Below, piece by piece: positions 32,751 to 42,303 of a stretch of DNA of 64,000 bases. How positions within the stretch are numbered: the stretch's first letter is position 1; each line of letters starts with the position of its first letter. Origin of the DNA: Paenibacillus thiaminolyticus. Lineage in GTDB: Bacteria > Bacillota > Bacilli > Paenibacillales > Paenibacillaceae. The position numbers and the translations under genes are program-made. The stretch is from NCBI RefSeq assembly GCF_007066085.1, contig NZ_CP041405.1:6548443-6612442 (forward strand). Reading direction: 5' to 3'. The notes under the pieces are model-generated. The model worked only from the letters and a program-made list of their open reading frames with translations, searched no databases and was not told the origin of the DNA.

Positions 32751-33968
32751 TTACTGGAATTGTAACGGCAAGGAGACGAACCCGCGCATCAGATAAGTGG
32801 GCTGCCATTCGAGCTGCTCGGGCGGCATGGCCAGCTTCATGCTGCTTCGGCGGCGCAGTAGAGTACCGATTGCAATCCGTCCTTCCAAGCGGGCGAGGGG
32901 AGCTCCCAGGCAATGATGGATCCCCATTCCGAACGCGATATGGTGGTTCCGCTCCCGGGCCAAGTCCAGCCGATCCGGCTCTTTGAAGTACTCGGGATCG
33001 CGGTTAGCCGAGGCAAGTGCGACGAGCACCATATCTCCCTTCGAGATGAGCTTGCCGTTCCATTCATAATCTTCTCCGATCCAGCGGTTCGTTGCGAATT
33101 CGACAGGGCCCATGAACCGCAGCAGTTCTTCGACGGCGGAATCCATTAAGGAAGGGGTGTTCCGAAGCGTCTCCAGTTCGTCCGGATGATTCAATAACGT
33201 GAATATGCCATTGCCAATCAGGTTTACGGTCGTTTCATGCCCGGCGATGATCAGCAGGACAATCGTCGAGATCAGTTCCTTTTCCGACAAGGAGTCCCCT
33301 TCGGATTCCGCTTGCACAAGCAAGGATAACAGGTCTTCCTTCGGATCTCGCCGGCGCTGCTCAATCAGGGCCGTAATATAGTCCGTAAAAGCAGCTATGT
33401 CCGACTCGATTTGCTTATATTTCTCGGGTACATTGATGGCCGAGATGAGCGCATGGGACCACTCTCGGAACTGATCCCTCTCTTCGTTCGGCAGACCCAG
33501 CATCTCGGATATGACAATAATCGGAAGGGGATAGGCATAATCTTGAATCAACTCTATGGAGGGCTGATTCTCCACTTGATTCAGCAGCTCATCCGCTATG
33601 TTCTGAATCCGATCTTTCAGCCTCTCAATCATGCGGGGGGTAAATGCTTTTTGCACGAGGCCGCGAAGCCGGGTATGATCCGGCGGGTCCGAGTTCAGCA
33701 TATGTCTGACCGTCAGGTCCATTTGAGACGGGGGGAGTCCCATTTCTTCGGGCGTGACGAATTGGAACAAATTTTTCTTCAAATAATCGGCTTTCAGTGC
33801 AGCAACGGCGTCCTCGTAGCGTGTCACGATCCAGGCTGTCCTGCCGTTCGGCAACCTGATTTTGTGAATCGGATCATGTTCTCTGAGCTTCTCATACAGC
33901 GAATAGGCATGATTTTTAAAATCGGATGAAAAAGGATTGACCATCGGTATTGTTGGGCTTGTGGTCAT
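32751..33968 (-). CDS. Cytochrome P450 (CYP107-like)
   Basis: 405 residues. The heme-binding loop is FGMGIHHCLGAPLARLEG. The I-helix oxygen-activation motif is LLIIAGHETTVNLIGNG, and the K-helix ExxR is EELLRFMGP. Overall it resembles soluble bacterial CYP107/BioI-like enzymes that hydroxylate lipids or polyketides with a separate ferredoxin or flavodoxin. No redox partner gene is adjacent. Start at 33968, preceded by GAAGGAGG at eight bases; the longer frame to 33989 has no such site. A conserved dyad-repeat locus lies upstream at 34251. Confidence 0.92.
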   Translation of the reverse strand: MTTSPTIPMVNPFSSDFKNHAYSLYEKLREHDPIHKIRLPNGRTAWIVTRYEDAVAALKADYLKKNLFQFVTPEEMGLPPSQMDLTVRHMLNSDPPDHTRLRGLVQKAFTPRMIERLKDRIQNIADELLNQVENQPSIELIQDYAYPLPIIVISEMLGLPNEERDQFREWSHALISAINVPEKYKQIESDIAAFTDYITALIEQRRRDPKEDLLSLLVQAESEGDSLSEKELISTIVLLIIAGHETTVNLIGNGIFTLLNHPDELETLRNTPSLMDSAVEELLRFMGPVEFATNRWIGEDYEWNGKLISKGDMVLVALASANRDPEYFKEPDRLDLARERNHHIAFGMGIHHCLGAPLARLEGRIAIGTLLRRRSSMKLAMPPEQLEWQPTYLMRGFVSLPLQFQ

Positions 33969-34250
33969 TCGAGTGCCTCCTTCATTCATATTTCGCGGTT
34001 ACCGGACAGGTATAACCACGCTGAGCAATTATACTAATTATAACTCAATATCCCACTATGTACATATATTTCTTTTTTCTTAGGGCGCCAGGAGAACGCT
34101 CCGCTTTATCGTGAGCTGTTCTTCTTTTTTATAGTCGTTCCCGTCGGGCCGAAAGATGGTGTTTTGCTGTAAATGGAAACCCAAGGAGAGGGGGGCATCG
34201 TCACCATTGCGTTACTATTCATAGTGTGGCGAGCAAATGGGAAGTAGATC

Positions 34251-34426
34251 CTGCAAAATTACATTATTTTAGAGCACTGGAGGATGGATTCTCGATAATT
34301 GATGCATAGATACATTAATATCCCTTATTTAACAGAATATGAGCCCTGGAGGGGTGAAATTGCTGTATATTTGCAGGATCCCTCGCGACGCTAATCGGCA
34401 TTGGAAAAAATCCTGCATTTCTGCAG
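34251..34426. repeat. Intergenic dyad-repeat element, locus C (four sites)
   Basis: Sites begin at 34251 (CTGCAAAATTACAT), 34301 (GATGCATAGATACAT), 34363 (CTGTATATTTGCAG) and 34413 (CTGCATTTCTGCAG). Distances are 50, 62 and 50 bp. The outer arms resemble locus B over most of their length, while the sequence between sites differs. No gene is evident in 33990-34647. Confidence 0.85.
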
Positions 34427-34647
34427 TAATCGTCCTTCAGAAGTCTCATCACCGATGAAGAACTTCTGCTTGGGCGCCGCCCTTCCCCGCGGAATCGAGG
34501 GCTCTCATCCAGAAGCACCCTCTTGTTACTATCCCATCGATTGTTAAAAAGTATAGTGAAATCTTGAATATCGTAGGTGTTCACGCCGCACATCCTTCAT
34601 GTATGTTCATCTCGTAAGCATATTCTACAAGGCAAAGGAGATGGATA

Positions 34648-37600
34648 ATGTTGAGTACAAGGACTACGGCCAAGAGGAGACGGATAGGGGCGTGCGCCCT
34701 TGCGCTGTCCATGCTGATGGCGCAGCCGGTCACAGGGTCATATGCTGCAGACGCATACGCTGGAGACGCATACACCGCGGACGCATATGCTGCAGACGCA
34801 TACGCTGGAGACGCATACACCGCGGACGCATATGCTGCAGACGCATACGCTGGAGACGCATACACCGCGGACGCATATGCTGCAGACGAATACGCCGCAG
34901 GCGCATACGCCGCAGATGCGTACACCGCAGACGCATACGCCGCGGATGCATACACCGCAGGCGCATCCGCCACGGACAGCGGCTTCGCCACCGCCGAGAC
35001 GCGGGCGCAGCCGGACCATGGGAACGGGAGCGAAGCGCGGGCAGCTTCGCAGCATGATCTGGATGTGATACACCGTGACCTGGGGGGATATCCTTCCGTG
35101 TCGGCCACTTACAATGGAGGCGTCACCGCCATCGGGGACGGCGCCTTCGTGCTGGCCGCCAACCCGGATACAACGCCGATTCTGGCGGCTGCCCGTTACG
35201 GCGCAGGGCGGGTCGTCGTCGCCGGAGACGATTCTTACTTCAAATTCACCTCTGACATTACCGATGCTCGCCGCACGGCCGCCCGCAATATCCTCATCTG
35301 GGCAACCGAAGAAGCAGAACCACTCACTTATCAGGATGCGCTCGACGGCGCAGGAACGCTCCCTCTGCTCACGGCGACAAGCAAGAACTTTGCCGCAGAT
35401 TCCCGTTACCCGATTCAAGTATTGACAAGTGATTCCTTCCATTCGTTCGAGCTAGATCCTGCCCGCTACCCGGTGGCCTATGTGGACGCGACGATGAAGC
35501 AGGACGAGATCGATGCGCTGGCTTCCTATGTGGAGCGGGGCGGCAGCATCGTCGTGGCGATGAAGGGATGGGTCATGGAGCAATATCCGCACGTCTTCCT
35601 GGGGGAGGCGTATCAGGGACGCACGGCCAAGCTGAGCGAGGATTATCCGCTTCAAAGGCTGCTGAACCGGATGGGGCTCGGGCTGATGAACAATATTGCC
35701 ACGACGAAGTCGGAGACGTTCCCCAAGCTGACGGAGCAGGGCGCCGACCATTACCATGCGGCTGCTCTGGTGGATCAGGCGAAGCGTGTAGAAGCCGGGC
35801 AGTTGGATCCGAATCAGCTTGAGATTGGCCCGGCGGGAGCCGATGTGAAGAAGAAGCTGCAGGTGCTTGCGGCCATTACCGGGGGCACCTTCGGCGGTTT
35901 GACCGCAGAGAGTCCGATGTACGCGCAGATTCAGCAGGATGCCGAGCATCTGGACACCGATCTGAGCTTCCCGCTCGACCGTTCCCTCGCTCCTTATTCA
36001 AGCGCTCTGCTCGCGTACAAGTTAAGTCTCGTCGGCAACCAGCTTGACGCCCCCAAATCCCCGTATGCCGATAACTTTCCGGGCCCTGTGCCCGCCGATG
36101 CGCCGAGAGTGCAGCAGAAGACGGTCACCGTTGATTTTGATTATTCGACCTTCGATTATTTACGCCAGGGCACGGTACCGAAAAATTGGATCAGCACCGG
36201 ATTATATGCGCCGGCAGGGGAATGGCTGACGGTTCATGTTCCGGAAGGAACGGCCGGGCTAGATGTGCAGGTGGGGGCGCATACGGATAATTTGACGAGC
36301 CAAAACGTATGGAAGCGCATTCCCGTCGTCACTCAGCGGAAAACGCTGGCGCCAGGCGAGAACCGTATCCGCAGCCCGTACGGCGGACTCCTCTATCTCA
36401 TTCCGACGAAGCCGCAGGCGGGCGTCCGGAAGGACATCGCGATTGAGGGCGGAGTCGAGGCTCCTTATTATGTGCTCGGCCAGACGGCGGATGAAGAGTG
36501 GAGATCGGCTATCAGCCAGCGTCCGGCGCCGTGGGCCGAGCTGCAAGGCCGCAGAGTCATCCTGACGCTGCCGTCCGAATATGTGCGGAATCTCGGCGAT
36601 CCGAAGTTATTGCTGGAGCAATGGGATCGGATCGTGGAGTACACGGATGAAGTCGCCGGCTTGTCCCCGGAGGCGCCGCTGCCTCATCGGAGTGTGAATC
36701 TTCCCTTCCGCTACGTGGCGGACCGGCAGATCAGCGCCGGCTTCATGCACGCGGGCTACCCGATCATGTTCCAGATCGATCCTTCTGCGGCGCATGCGGT
36801 CGATATCGAGCGGGTTACGCGCAATGGTTGGGGCTTCTGGCATGAGACCGGGCATGAATATCAGCAGGGCCCGTGGAATTGGGATGTCACGGGCGAAGTG
36901 ACCGTCAATATTTATTCTCTGTACGTCCAGCAGAAGTTCGGCAATCCAAGCAATCTGCTCACTCGCAACAATGAAGGCAAGGATTTCTATGATCGCGCCC
37001 AGGATTATATGGAGCACAGCGATCCGGGTACGACAGTCTACGGCAAGTCCGGCCAGGATCTATTCGTCAACCTCGTGTTATTCCGCCAATTGTCACTCGC
37101 CTATGGCTGGGACTTCTATCAAGAGCTGCACCGCGCCTATCGCGAATTGCCTGCGAATCAGCTTCCGGCGGACAATCAGGCCAAGATTGACCTGTTTGTC
37201 GTCATGGCCTCGAAGACGGCGGGCGAGGATTTGACTGAATTTTTCGATAAATGGTTCCTCAAATATACGCCTGGCACCGTGAAGGCCCAGATCGCGGCCT
37301 TGAATCTGCCGAAGCCTTCGCAGCCGATCTGGAAGCTCCATGAAACCGAAGGCATCGAGGCGCCCGTCATTGATCTCGCGCCGAAGCAGGAGTGGACCAA
37401 GGAGAAGGTGGAGGTGGAGGTGATCAACCCGACTCCGATCGAGGAGGGCTCCGGCCTGAGAAATCAATACAAAGTCGGGGAAGACGGCACGTGGACGGAA
37501 TACCGGGAGCCGTTCACGATCGATGCCGAGGGCGTGACGAACGTCTATGCAAGGGTGAGACAGCTCTCCGGGGTGACAAGCGACGAGGTGATGGCGAGCG

Positions 37601-38109
37601 TCAAGATCGACCGCACGGCGCCGCTCATCGAGACCTCAGTCACGGATACCGTCTATGGCAGCACGCCGATCACGCTCCCGATTACGGCAACCGACGCTTT
37701 GAGCGGCGTGCAGACCCTTACGGTGCTGCTGGATGGCGCTCCGCTGGAAGCTCCTTATGTGATCGTGCCGTCGGAGCTCGCGGCAGGACGTCATGAGCTG
37801 AAGATTACGGCGGTCGATTACGCGGGAAATGCCCGGGAAGTAAGCCTGGCCTTCGCAGTGGTGAAGACGGTCTCGGTGCAGGCTCTGTATGACGCAGTGG
37901 ATCGGGCTGGTGCCGAGGGCAGGATCACGAACCGCGGCATCGTTCAGGCGCTAAAGAGTCATATTGCGAAGGTCGAGAAGGGGGACGTGAACGACCCGGA
38001 CACGTATCGGGCGCTGGAGCAGTTCATTCAGGCCCAGTCCGGCAAGCATATCGATGAGCAGACAGCCAGCGAGCTGCTTCGCCTCATTGCGCGGCTGCAG
38101 GACGCGTAA
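34648..38109 (+). CDS. Secreted M60-family (enhancin/mucinase-like) metallopeptidase
   Basis: 1153 residues. Signal peptide 1-33 (basic start, ALALSMLMAQPVTGSYA). Residues ~32-106 are fifteen near-identical pentads (YAADA, YAGDA, YTADA). An M60-like beta domain (~515-615, GLYAPAGEWLTVHVPEGTAG, VQVGAHTDNL) leads into the catalytic domain, with zinc motif H732-E-T-G-H736 and E750 fourteen residues on, fitting HExxH(x)nE. The C terminus has an Ig/OmpL47-like region (~915-1060) and an 80-residue helical FIVAR-like tail. M60 enzymes cut mucin-type glycoproteins. AAAGGAG before the ATG. It precedes a sugar-uptake cluster, suggesting glycoprotein foraging. Confidence 0.88.
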   Translation: MLSTRTTAKRRRIGACALALSMLMAQPVTGSYAADAYAGDAYTADAYAADAYAGDAYTADAYAADAYAGDAYTADAYAADEYAAGAYAADAYTADAYAADAYTAGASATDSGFATAETRAQPDHGNGSEARAASQHDLDVIHRDLGGYPSVSATYNGGVTAIGDGAFVLAANPDTTPILAAARYGAGRVVVAGDDSYFKFTSDITDARRTAARNILIWATEEAEPLTYQDALDGAGTLPLLTATSKNFAADSRYPIQVLTSDSFHSFELDPARYPVAYVDATMKQDEIDALASYVERGGSIVVAMKGWVMEQYPHVFLGEAYQGRTAKLSEDYPLQRLLNRMGLGLMNNIATTKSETFPKLTEQGADHYHAAALVDQAKRVEAGQLDPNQLEIGPAGADVKKKLQVLAAITGGTFGGLTAESPMYAQIQQDAEHLDTDLSFPLDRSLAPYSSALLAYKLSLVGNQLDAPKSPYADNFPGPVPADAPRVQQKTVTVDFDYSTFDYLRQGTVPKNWISTGLYAPAGEWLTVHVPEGTAGLDVQVGAHTDNLTSQNVWKRIPVVTQRKTLAPGENRIRSPYGGLLYLIPTKPQAGVRKDIAIEGGVEAPYYVLGQTADEEWRSAISQRPAPWAELQGRRVILTLPSEYVRNLGDPKLLLEQWDRIVEYTDEVAGLSPEAPLPHRSVNLPFRYVADRQISAGFMHAGYPIMFQIDPSAAHAVDIERVTRNGWGFWHETGHEYQQGPWNWDVTGEVTVNIYSLYVQQKFGNPSNLLTRNNEGKDFYDRAQDYMEHSDPGTTVYGKSGQDLFVNLVLFRQLSLAYGWDFYQELHRAYRELPANQLPADNQAKIDLFVVMASKTAGEDLTEFFDKWFLKYTPGTVKAQIAALNLPKPSQPIWKLHETEGIEAPVIDLAPKQEWTKEKVEVEVINPTPIEEGSGLRNQYKVGEDGTWTEYREPFTIDAEGVTNVYARVRQLSGVTSDEVMASVKIDRTAPLIETSVTDTVYGSTPITLPITATDALSGVQTLTVLLDGAPLEAPYVIVPSELAAGRHELKITAVDYAGNAREVSLAFAVVKTVSVQALYDAVDRAGAEGRITNRGIVQALKSHIAKVEKGDVNDPDTYRALEQFIQAQSGKHIDEQTASELLRLIARLQDA
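34741..34965 (+). repeat. 15-bp tandem repeat inside the M60 gene
   Basis: Fifteen 15-bp units. The first nine form three perfect 45-bp copies (34741, 34786, 34831), each encoding YAADA-YAGDA-YTADA. The remaining six units are diverged. Copy-number change would keep the frame and only alter the length of the Ala/Asp/Tyr spacer after the signal peptide. Confidence 0.92.
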
Positions 38110-38125
38110 ATGTACGGTCTTATTG

Positions 38126-38157
38126 GGAGCCATTCTTCCGCAGGGAAGGGTGGCTCC
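38126..38157 (+). terminator. Terminator after the M60 gene
   Basis: Stem GGAGCCA / TGGCTCC with inner CTTCC/GGAAG pairing, followed by TCTGC. Without a long T-run its strength is moderate. Confidence 0.6.
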
Positions 38158-38220
38158 TCTGCTTGTGTGCAGCAGCCGGAACAATCCGCGCCCAGCATAG
38201 AGAGGAAGGCCGGATGTACC

Positions 38221-38280
38221 TTAAAAATCGTCAGCCTATTTTTAAAATAATCAGTCCCCGATCTTAAAATAATACGGTCC
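38221..38280 (+). promoter_or_regulatory. Three helically phased TTAAAAT repeats before the sugar-uptake operon
   Basis: TTAAAAATCGTCAGCC (38221), TTAAAATAATCAGTCC (38242) and TTAAAATAATACGGTCC (38264) are 21 and 22 bp apart, i.e. about two helical turns. This is the usual layout of tandem AraC-type activator sites, and the operon encodes an AraC regulator. Confidence 0.5.
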
Positions 38281-38380
38281 CGCGGTAAAGACGGGAGTAT
38301 CCAAGGAACGGAGCATTCCGGTATCGTAAAAAGGGTAAGGCGAGAGGGGAGAACATCTCATGTGAGGGGGGCTTAGTGAA

Positions 38381-40138
38381 GTGAATGAAGTGAAGGAACC
38401 GAAGGAATCGAAGGAACTGAAGGTGCCGAAGGTATTGAAGAAATTGAAGCAAATGAATGCATCGAAGGTATGTAAGGTATCGGAGCAGGTTCACCCATCG
38501 CAATGTGTGAAATTGCATCGTGGGCGTCGCGTAAAATTGCATCGCGCAAAACGCGTATGCATCGCGATCCTGGCTGCCATGATGGCGCTAACGCTGGCCG
38601 CCTGCAGCGGCGGCTCCGGATCGAACGCTCAAGAGGCGAATGGCGATCAGCCGCCTGAGAAGCTGACGAATCTGACGTATTGGGTCCAGATGGTCAGCCA
38701 AGTATCCGCCACGCTGAAAAGCTACAATGAAATCGAGGCTTATAAGGAGTTGGAGAAGGTCACGGGGGTGAAGGTGGACTTCCAGCATCCGCCGGAAGGA
38801 CAGCAAGCGAAGGAGCAGTTCAATCTGATGCTGACATCGGATAAGCTGCCGGATGTCATCGAATATTCATGGACGAGTTATCCGGGCGGCCCCGAAAAAG
38901 CAATCAAGGACGGCAAAATCATCCGCCTGAACGAGCTGATTGATGAGCATGCGCCGAATCTGAAGAAGGTGCTGGGAGAGCATCCGGAATGGAAGAAGGA
39001 GATTATGACGGATGAAGGCAGCATCTACGCGTTCCCGTTCATTCGTTCGCATGATCGGTTAAAAGTGTTTCTCGGGCCGACGATTAGGCAGGATTGGCTC
39101 GATAAGCTGAACCTGGAGATGCCGGCGACGATTGATGAATGGTATACGGTGCTCAAGGCGTTCAAGGAGAATGATATGAACGGCAACGGCAAGGCCGACG
39201 AGATTCCGCTGTATCTGGCCAAAGGCGATGTGGACGCGTCAACCGCCTTCCTTGGCGCCTTCGGCATCAATGCCGGCTTCTATCAGGAGGGCGGAACCGT
39301 CAAGTATGGGCCGACGGCTCCGAGGTTCAAGGAGTTCCTGACGCTGATGAATACATGGTATCAGGAAGGGCTGTTGGACCGCGACTTCGCCACTACCGAT
39401 GCGAAGCTGCTGGAAGCGAAGATCACCGGCGGGCAGATCGGCGCGGCCGTGCTGTATACGGGCAGCGGGATCGGGAACTACAATACGCTCATGAAGGACA
39501 AGGACCCGAATTTCCATCTCGTCGCCGCTCCGTATCCCGTTATGAACAAGGGCGACAAGCAGATTTGGGGATACAAGGACTTCGCATATACGGGCATCGG
39601 CGCCGCGGTTACGACGAGCAACAAAAACCCGGTCGAGACGGTGAAATGGCTTGATTATGCTTATTCGGAGGAGGGTACCCTGCTGTTCAACTTCGGCAAG
39701 GAAGGTGTCAGCTACACGATGGAGAACGGCAAGCCGGTCTTCAAGCCGGAGGTGATGAACGATCCTTCCGGGCTTCCGCTGATTCAGTCGATGTCCCAGC
39801 ATAACCGCGCGACGTTCAGCGGACCGTTCATGCTCGATATCCGCTTCGACGAGCAGTACACCACTTCCCCGGATCAGCTCAAGTCCAAGGAGATCTGGGC
39901 GGAGCCGACACTGGAGCTGAAGCTGCCGCGCACGACGCCGAACAGCGAAGAGAGCAGCCGCTATGCCTCCATCATGAACGATATCAACACCTTCAAGGAT
40001 GAGATGTATTTGAAGTTCATTATGGGCCAGGAGCCGCTGGATAACTTCGATAAATACGTCAAGACAATCGAGGGCATGGGGCTTCAGGAAGCGATCCAGA
40101 TTCAGCAGAACGCGCTGGAGCGTTATAACCAACGTTAA
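38381..40138 (+). CDS. Extracellular solute-binding lipoprotein of a sugar ABC transporter
   Basis: 585 residues, LplA/YtcQ-like size. The first ~50 residues are a very Lys-rich leader (KEPKESKELKVPKVLKKLKQ), built from 9-bp DNA repeats, before a lipoprotein signal (VCIAILAAMMALTLAAC, lipobox LAAC). The rest is an SBP_1 fold: YKELEKVTGVKVDFQHPPEG, LTSDKLPDVIEYSW and NGNGKADEIPLYLAKG, a Ca-binding-like loop common in this group. GTG start at 38381 follows GAGGGGGG, but the signal peptide alone would begin near the RGRRVKLHRAKR stretch. It delivers oligosaccharides to the permeases encoded next. Confidence 0.9.
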   Translation: MNEVKEPKESKELKVPKVLKKLKQMNASKVCKVSEQVHPSQCVKLHRGRRVKLHRAKRVCIAILAAMMALTLAACSGGSGSNAQEANGDQPPEKLTNLTYWVQMVSQVSATLKSYNEIEAYKELEKVTGVKVDFQHPPEGQQAKEQFNLMLTSDKLPDVIEYSWTSYPGGPEKAIKDGKIIRLNELIDEHAPNLKKVLGEHPEWKKEIMTDEGSIYAFPFIRSHDRLKVFLGPTIRQDWLDKLNLEMPATIDEWYTVLKAFKENDMNGNGKADEIPLYLAKGDVDASTAFLGAFGINAGFYQEGGTVKYGPTAPRFKEFLTLMNTWYQEGLLDRDFATTDAKLLEAKITGGQIGAAVLYTGSGIGNYNTLMKDKDPNFHLVAAPYPVMNKGDKQIWGYKDFAYTGIGAAVTTSNKNPVETVKWLDYAYSEEGTLLFNFGKEGVSYTMENGKPVFKPEVMNDPSGLPLIQSMSQHNRATFSGPFMLDIRFDEQYTTSPDQLKSKEIWAEPTLELKLPRTTPNSEESSRYASIMNDINTFKDEMYLKFIMGQEPLDNFDKYVKTIEGMGLQEAIQIQQNALERYNQR

Positions 40139-40200
40139 GCGGCGGGAAGCGGGAGAGTCACTCTCGCTTCTTCCATACAACGAGGAAAGTGGGGACACGG

Positions 40201-41169
40201 ATGGCAGCTTCACCACCGGCGCTACCGCCCGACAAGAAGGCGAGAGAACGCCGCAAGCTCGAAAAGCGAAGCCTCATCAAGAAGGACTTGAAGCGGAATA
40301 AATATATATATTTGCTGGCGCTTCCGGTTATCGCGTATTACGCCATTTTCCACTACGGACCGATGTACGGCCTGCTGATGGCTTTCAAAGATTACAGCAT
40401 CGCGGACGGCATCTGGGGCAGCAAGTGGATCGGCTTCGATCATTTCAAGAATTTTTTCAACAGCTACTACTTCGGCCGTCTGCTTCGCAATACGATCCTG
40501 ATCAATGTGTACGAGCTGTTGTTTGCTTTTCCCGCGCCGATAATATTGGCCTTGCTGCTGAACGAGATTCGGGGCCGCATCTTCAAGCGCACGGTGCAGA
40601 CGATCTCTTATCTGCCGCATTTCATCTCGATTGTCGTCGTGGTGGGAATGATGTTCGATTTCCTGGCGCGGGACGGACTGATTAATCAGCTGCTTGGGTT
40701 TCTGGGCATCGACAGCATTCCGTTCATGTCGGAGCCGGGCTGGTTCCGGACGCTGTTCGTAGGCTCCGGCATCTGGCAGGGGCTGGGCTGGGGCTCCATT
40801 ATCTACCTGGCCGCGATCGCCACGATCGATCCGACCTTGTATGAAGCGGCCAAGATCGACGGAGCCGGGCGCTTCAAGCAGGTGCTCCATATTACGATTC
40901 CGGGAATGATGCCGACCATCGTCATTATGTTCATTCTGAACATGGGTTCGATGATGAGCGTCGGCAGCGAGAAGGTGCTGCTCATGTACAGTCCGCTTAC
41001 GTACGAGACGGCGGATGTCATCTCCACCTTCGTCTACCGAAGAGGGGTGCTCGATTCCGATTATGGATTTACGACGGCGGTCGGCTTGTTCAACTCGGTG
41101 GTCAGCTTCATTCTGCTGGTCGTCTCCAATACGATCAGCAAGCGGGTCAGCGAGCACAAATTATGGTAG
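40201..41169 (+). CDS. Sugar ABC transporter permease, LplB type
   Basis: 322 residues with six helices. YIYLLALPVIAYYAIFHYGP and MYGLLMAFKDYSI at the start are diagnostic of LplB/YtcP-type systems. The EAA loop is YEAAKIDGAGRFKQVLHITI-PG around residue 220. A GTG at 40189 is an alternative start; spacing to GAGG does not decide between them. It pairs with the next permease and the lipoprotein upstream; the ATPase is not encoded here, as these systems normally share an MsmX-like ATPase. Confidence 0.92.
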   Translation: MAASPPALPPDKKARERRKLEKRSLIKKDLKRNKYIYLLALPVIAYYAIFHYGPMYGLLMAFKDYSIADGIWGSKWIGFDHFKNFFNSYYFGRLLRNTILINVYELLFAFPAPIILALLLNEIRGRIFKRTVQTISYLPHFISIVVVVGMMFDFLARDGLINQLLGFLGIDSIPFMSEPGWFRTLFVGSGIWQGLGWGSIIYLAAIATIDPTLYEAAKIDGAGRFKQVLHITIPGMMPTIVIMFILNMGSMMSVGSEKVLLMYSPLTYETADVISTFVYRRGVLDSDYGFTTAVGLFNSVVSFILLVVSNTISKRVSEHKLW

Positions 41170-41184
41170 AGAGGAGGCGGGCCG

Positions 41185-42060
41185 TTGAGAACTTCACTCG
41201 GTGAGAAAGTGTTTACCGGATTCAATACGATATTGATGCTGCTGCTCTGCTTCGTGACGCTGTATCCGTTCATCTATGTCGGATTCGCTTCCTTGAGCAG
41301 TCCCGCCTCGCTCGCTCAGCACCGCGGGCTGCTGTTGGCCCCGCTGGAGATCAACTTCAGCGCGTATAAGGCCGTATTCGACAATCCGATGATTACGACG
41401 GGATACCGGAATACGCTGATCTATGTCATCTGCGGCACGGCGATCAATTTGCTCTTGACGGCTATCGGGGCGTATGTGCTGTCGCGGCGCAATCTGTATT
41501 TCAAAAATATTCTCATGCTGCTGATCGTCATTACGATGTTTTTCGGCGGGGGCCTGATTCCGACGTATCTGCTCATTAACAAGCTCGGCATGCTGAATAC
41601 GGTCTGGGCCCTGCTTATTCCCGGGGCGATCAGCACCTTCAACATGATTATTATGCGAACCGGGTTCCAGTCCGTTCCGATCAGTCTGGAGGAATCCGCG
41701 CGCATCGACGGGGCGAATGATCTCGTCATTCTGTTCCGCATTATCATTCCGTTATCGATGCCGGTCATCGCGGTCATGATTCTGTGGTATGCCGTCGGAC
41801 ATTGGAACTCCTACTTCAGCGCCTTGATCTATATGCGGGATCGGGAGCTGTTCCCGCTGCAGCTCGTGCTGCGCGAGATTCTGATCACGAACTCGATGGA
41901 CAGCATGATGACCGATTCCGGGGCGGGCGATCGGATCGCGATTGCGGAGACGATCAAGTACGCGACGATCATCGTCTCGACGCTGCCGATTCTGGTGCTT
42001 TATCCTTTTCTGCAAAAATATTTTGTCAAAGGCGTATTAATCGGGGCTATCAAAGAATAG
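41185..42060 (+). CDS. Sugar ABC transporter permease, YtcP/AraQ type
   Basis: 291 residues with six helices. The EAA loop reads EESARIDGANDLVILFRIII-PLSMP near residue 175, and the C terminus YPFLQKYFVKGVLIGAIKE is the conserved end of this family. TTG start behind AGAGGAGG, 15 bases after the first permease. The following 240 bp (42061-42303) hold no convincing gene and no clear terminator, so transcription may continue into the regulator gene. Confidence 0.93.
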   Translation: MRTSLGEKVFTGFNTILMLLLCFVTLYPFIYVGFASLSSPASLAQHRGLLLAPLEINFSAYKAVFDNPMITTGYRNTLIYVICGTAINLLLTAIGAYVLSRRNLYFKNILMLLIVITMFFGGGLIPTYLLINKLGMLNTVWALLIPGAISTFNMIIMRTGFQSVPISLEESARIDGANDLVILFRIIIPLSMPVIAVMILWYAVGHWNSYFSALIYMRDRELFPLQLVLREILITNSMDSMMTDSGAGDRIAIAETIKYATIIVSTLPILVLYPFLQKYFVKGVLIGAIKE

Positions 42061-42303
42061 TTCAGTAACAGCAAGCAATGAAGAAACAGAAATCAATGAA
42101 GTACCAGCAATCAAAGAAGAACAGCAGCCAATGCAGAGCGGAGCCGCGCGCCGGCGGGTGCATCACCATCCTGATGCTCGGGAAGCAATTGGGCGCGCAT
42201 CGGCGGATTCGCGGTCACAATTCAAAAGGAAGAAGCAGGGAATCAGGGATCGATCACGAAGGATACATGATTCATTCCAAATTCAACAAGCGGAGGGATC
42301 ATC

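Noticed and set aside
34581..35108. Long antisense frames opposite the M60 N terminus
   Set aside because: They are created by the 15-bp repeat, which keeps all frames open. Only the plus-strand frame has a ribosome site, signal peptide and a recognisable enzyme.
38264..38542. Minus-strand frame with Leu/Phe/His-rich repeats
   Set aside because: It is the mirror of the Lys-rich repeat leader of the binding-protein gene and has no start signal.
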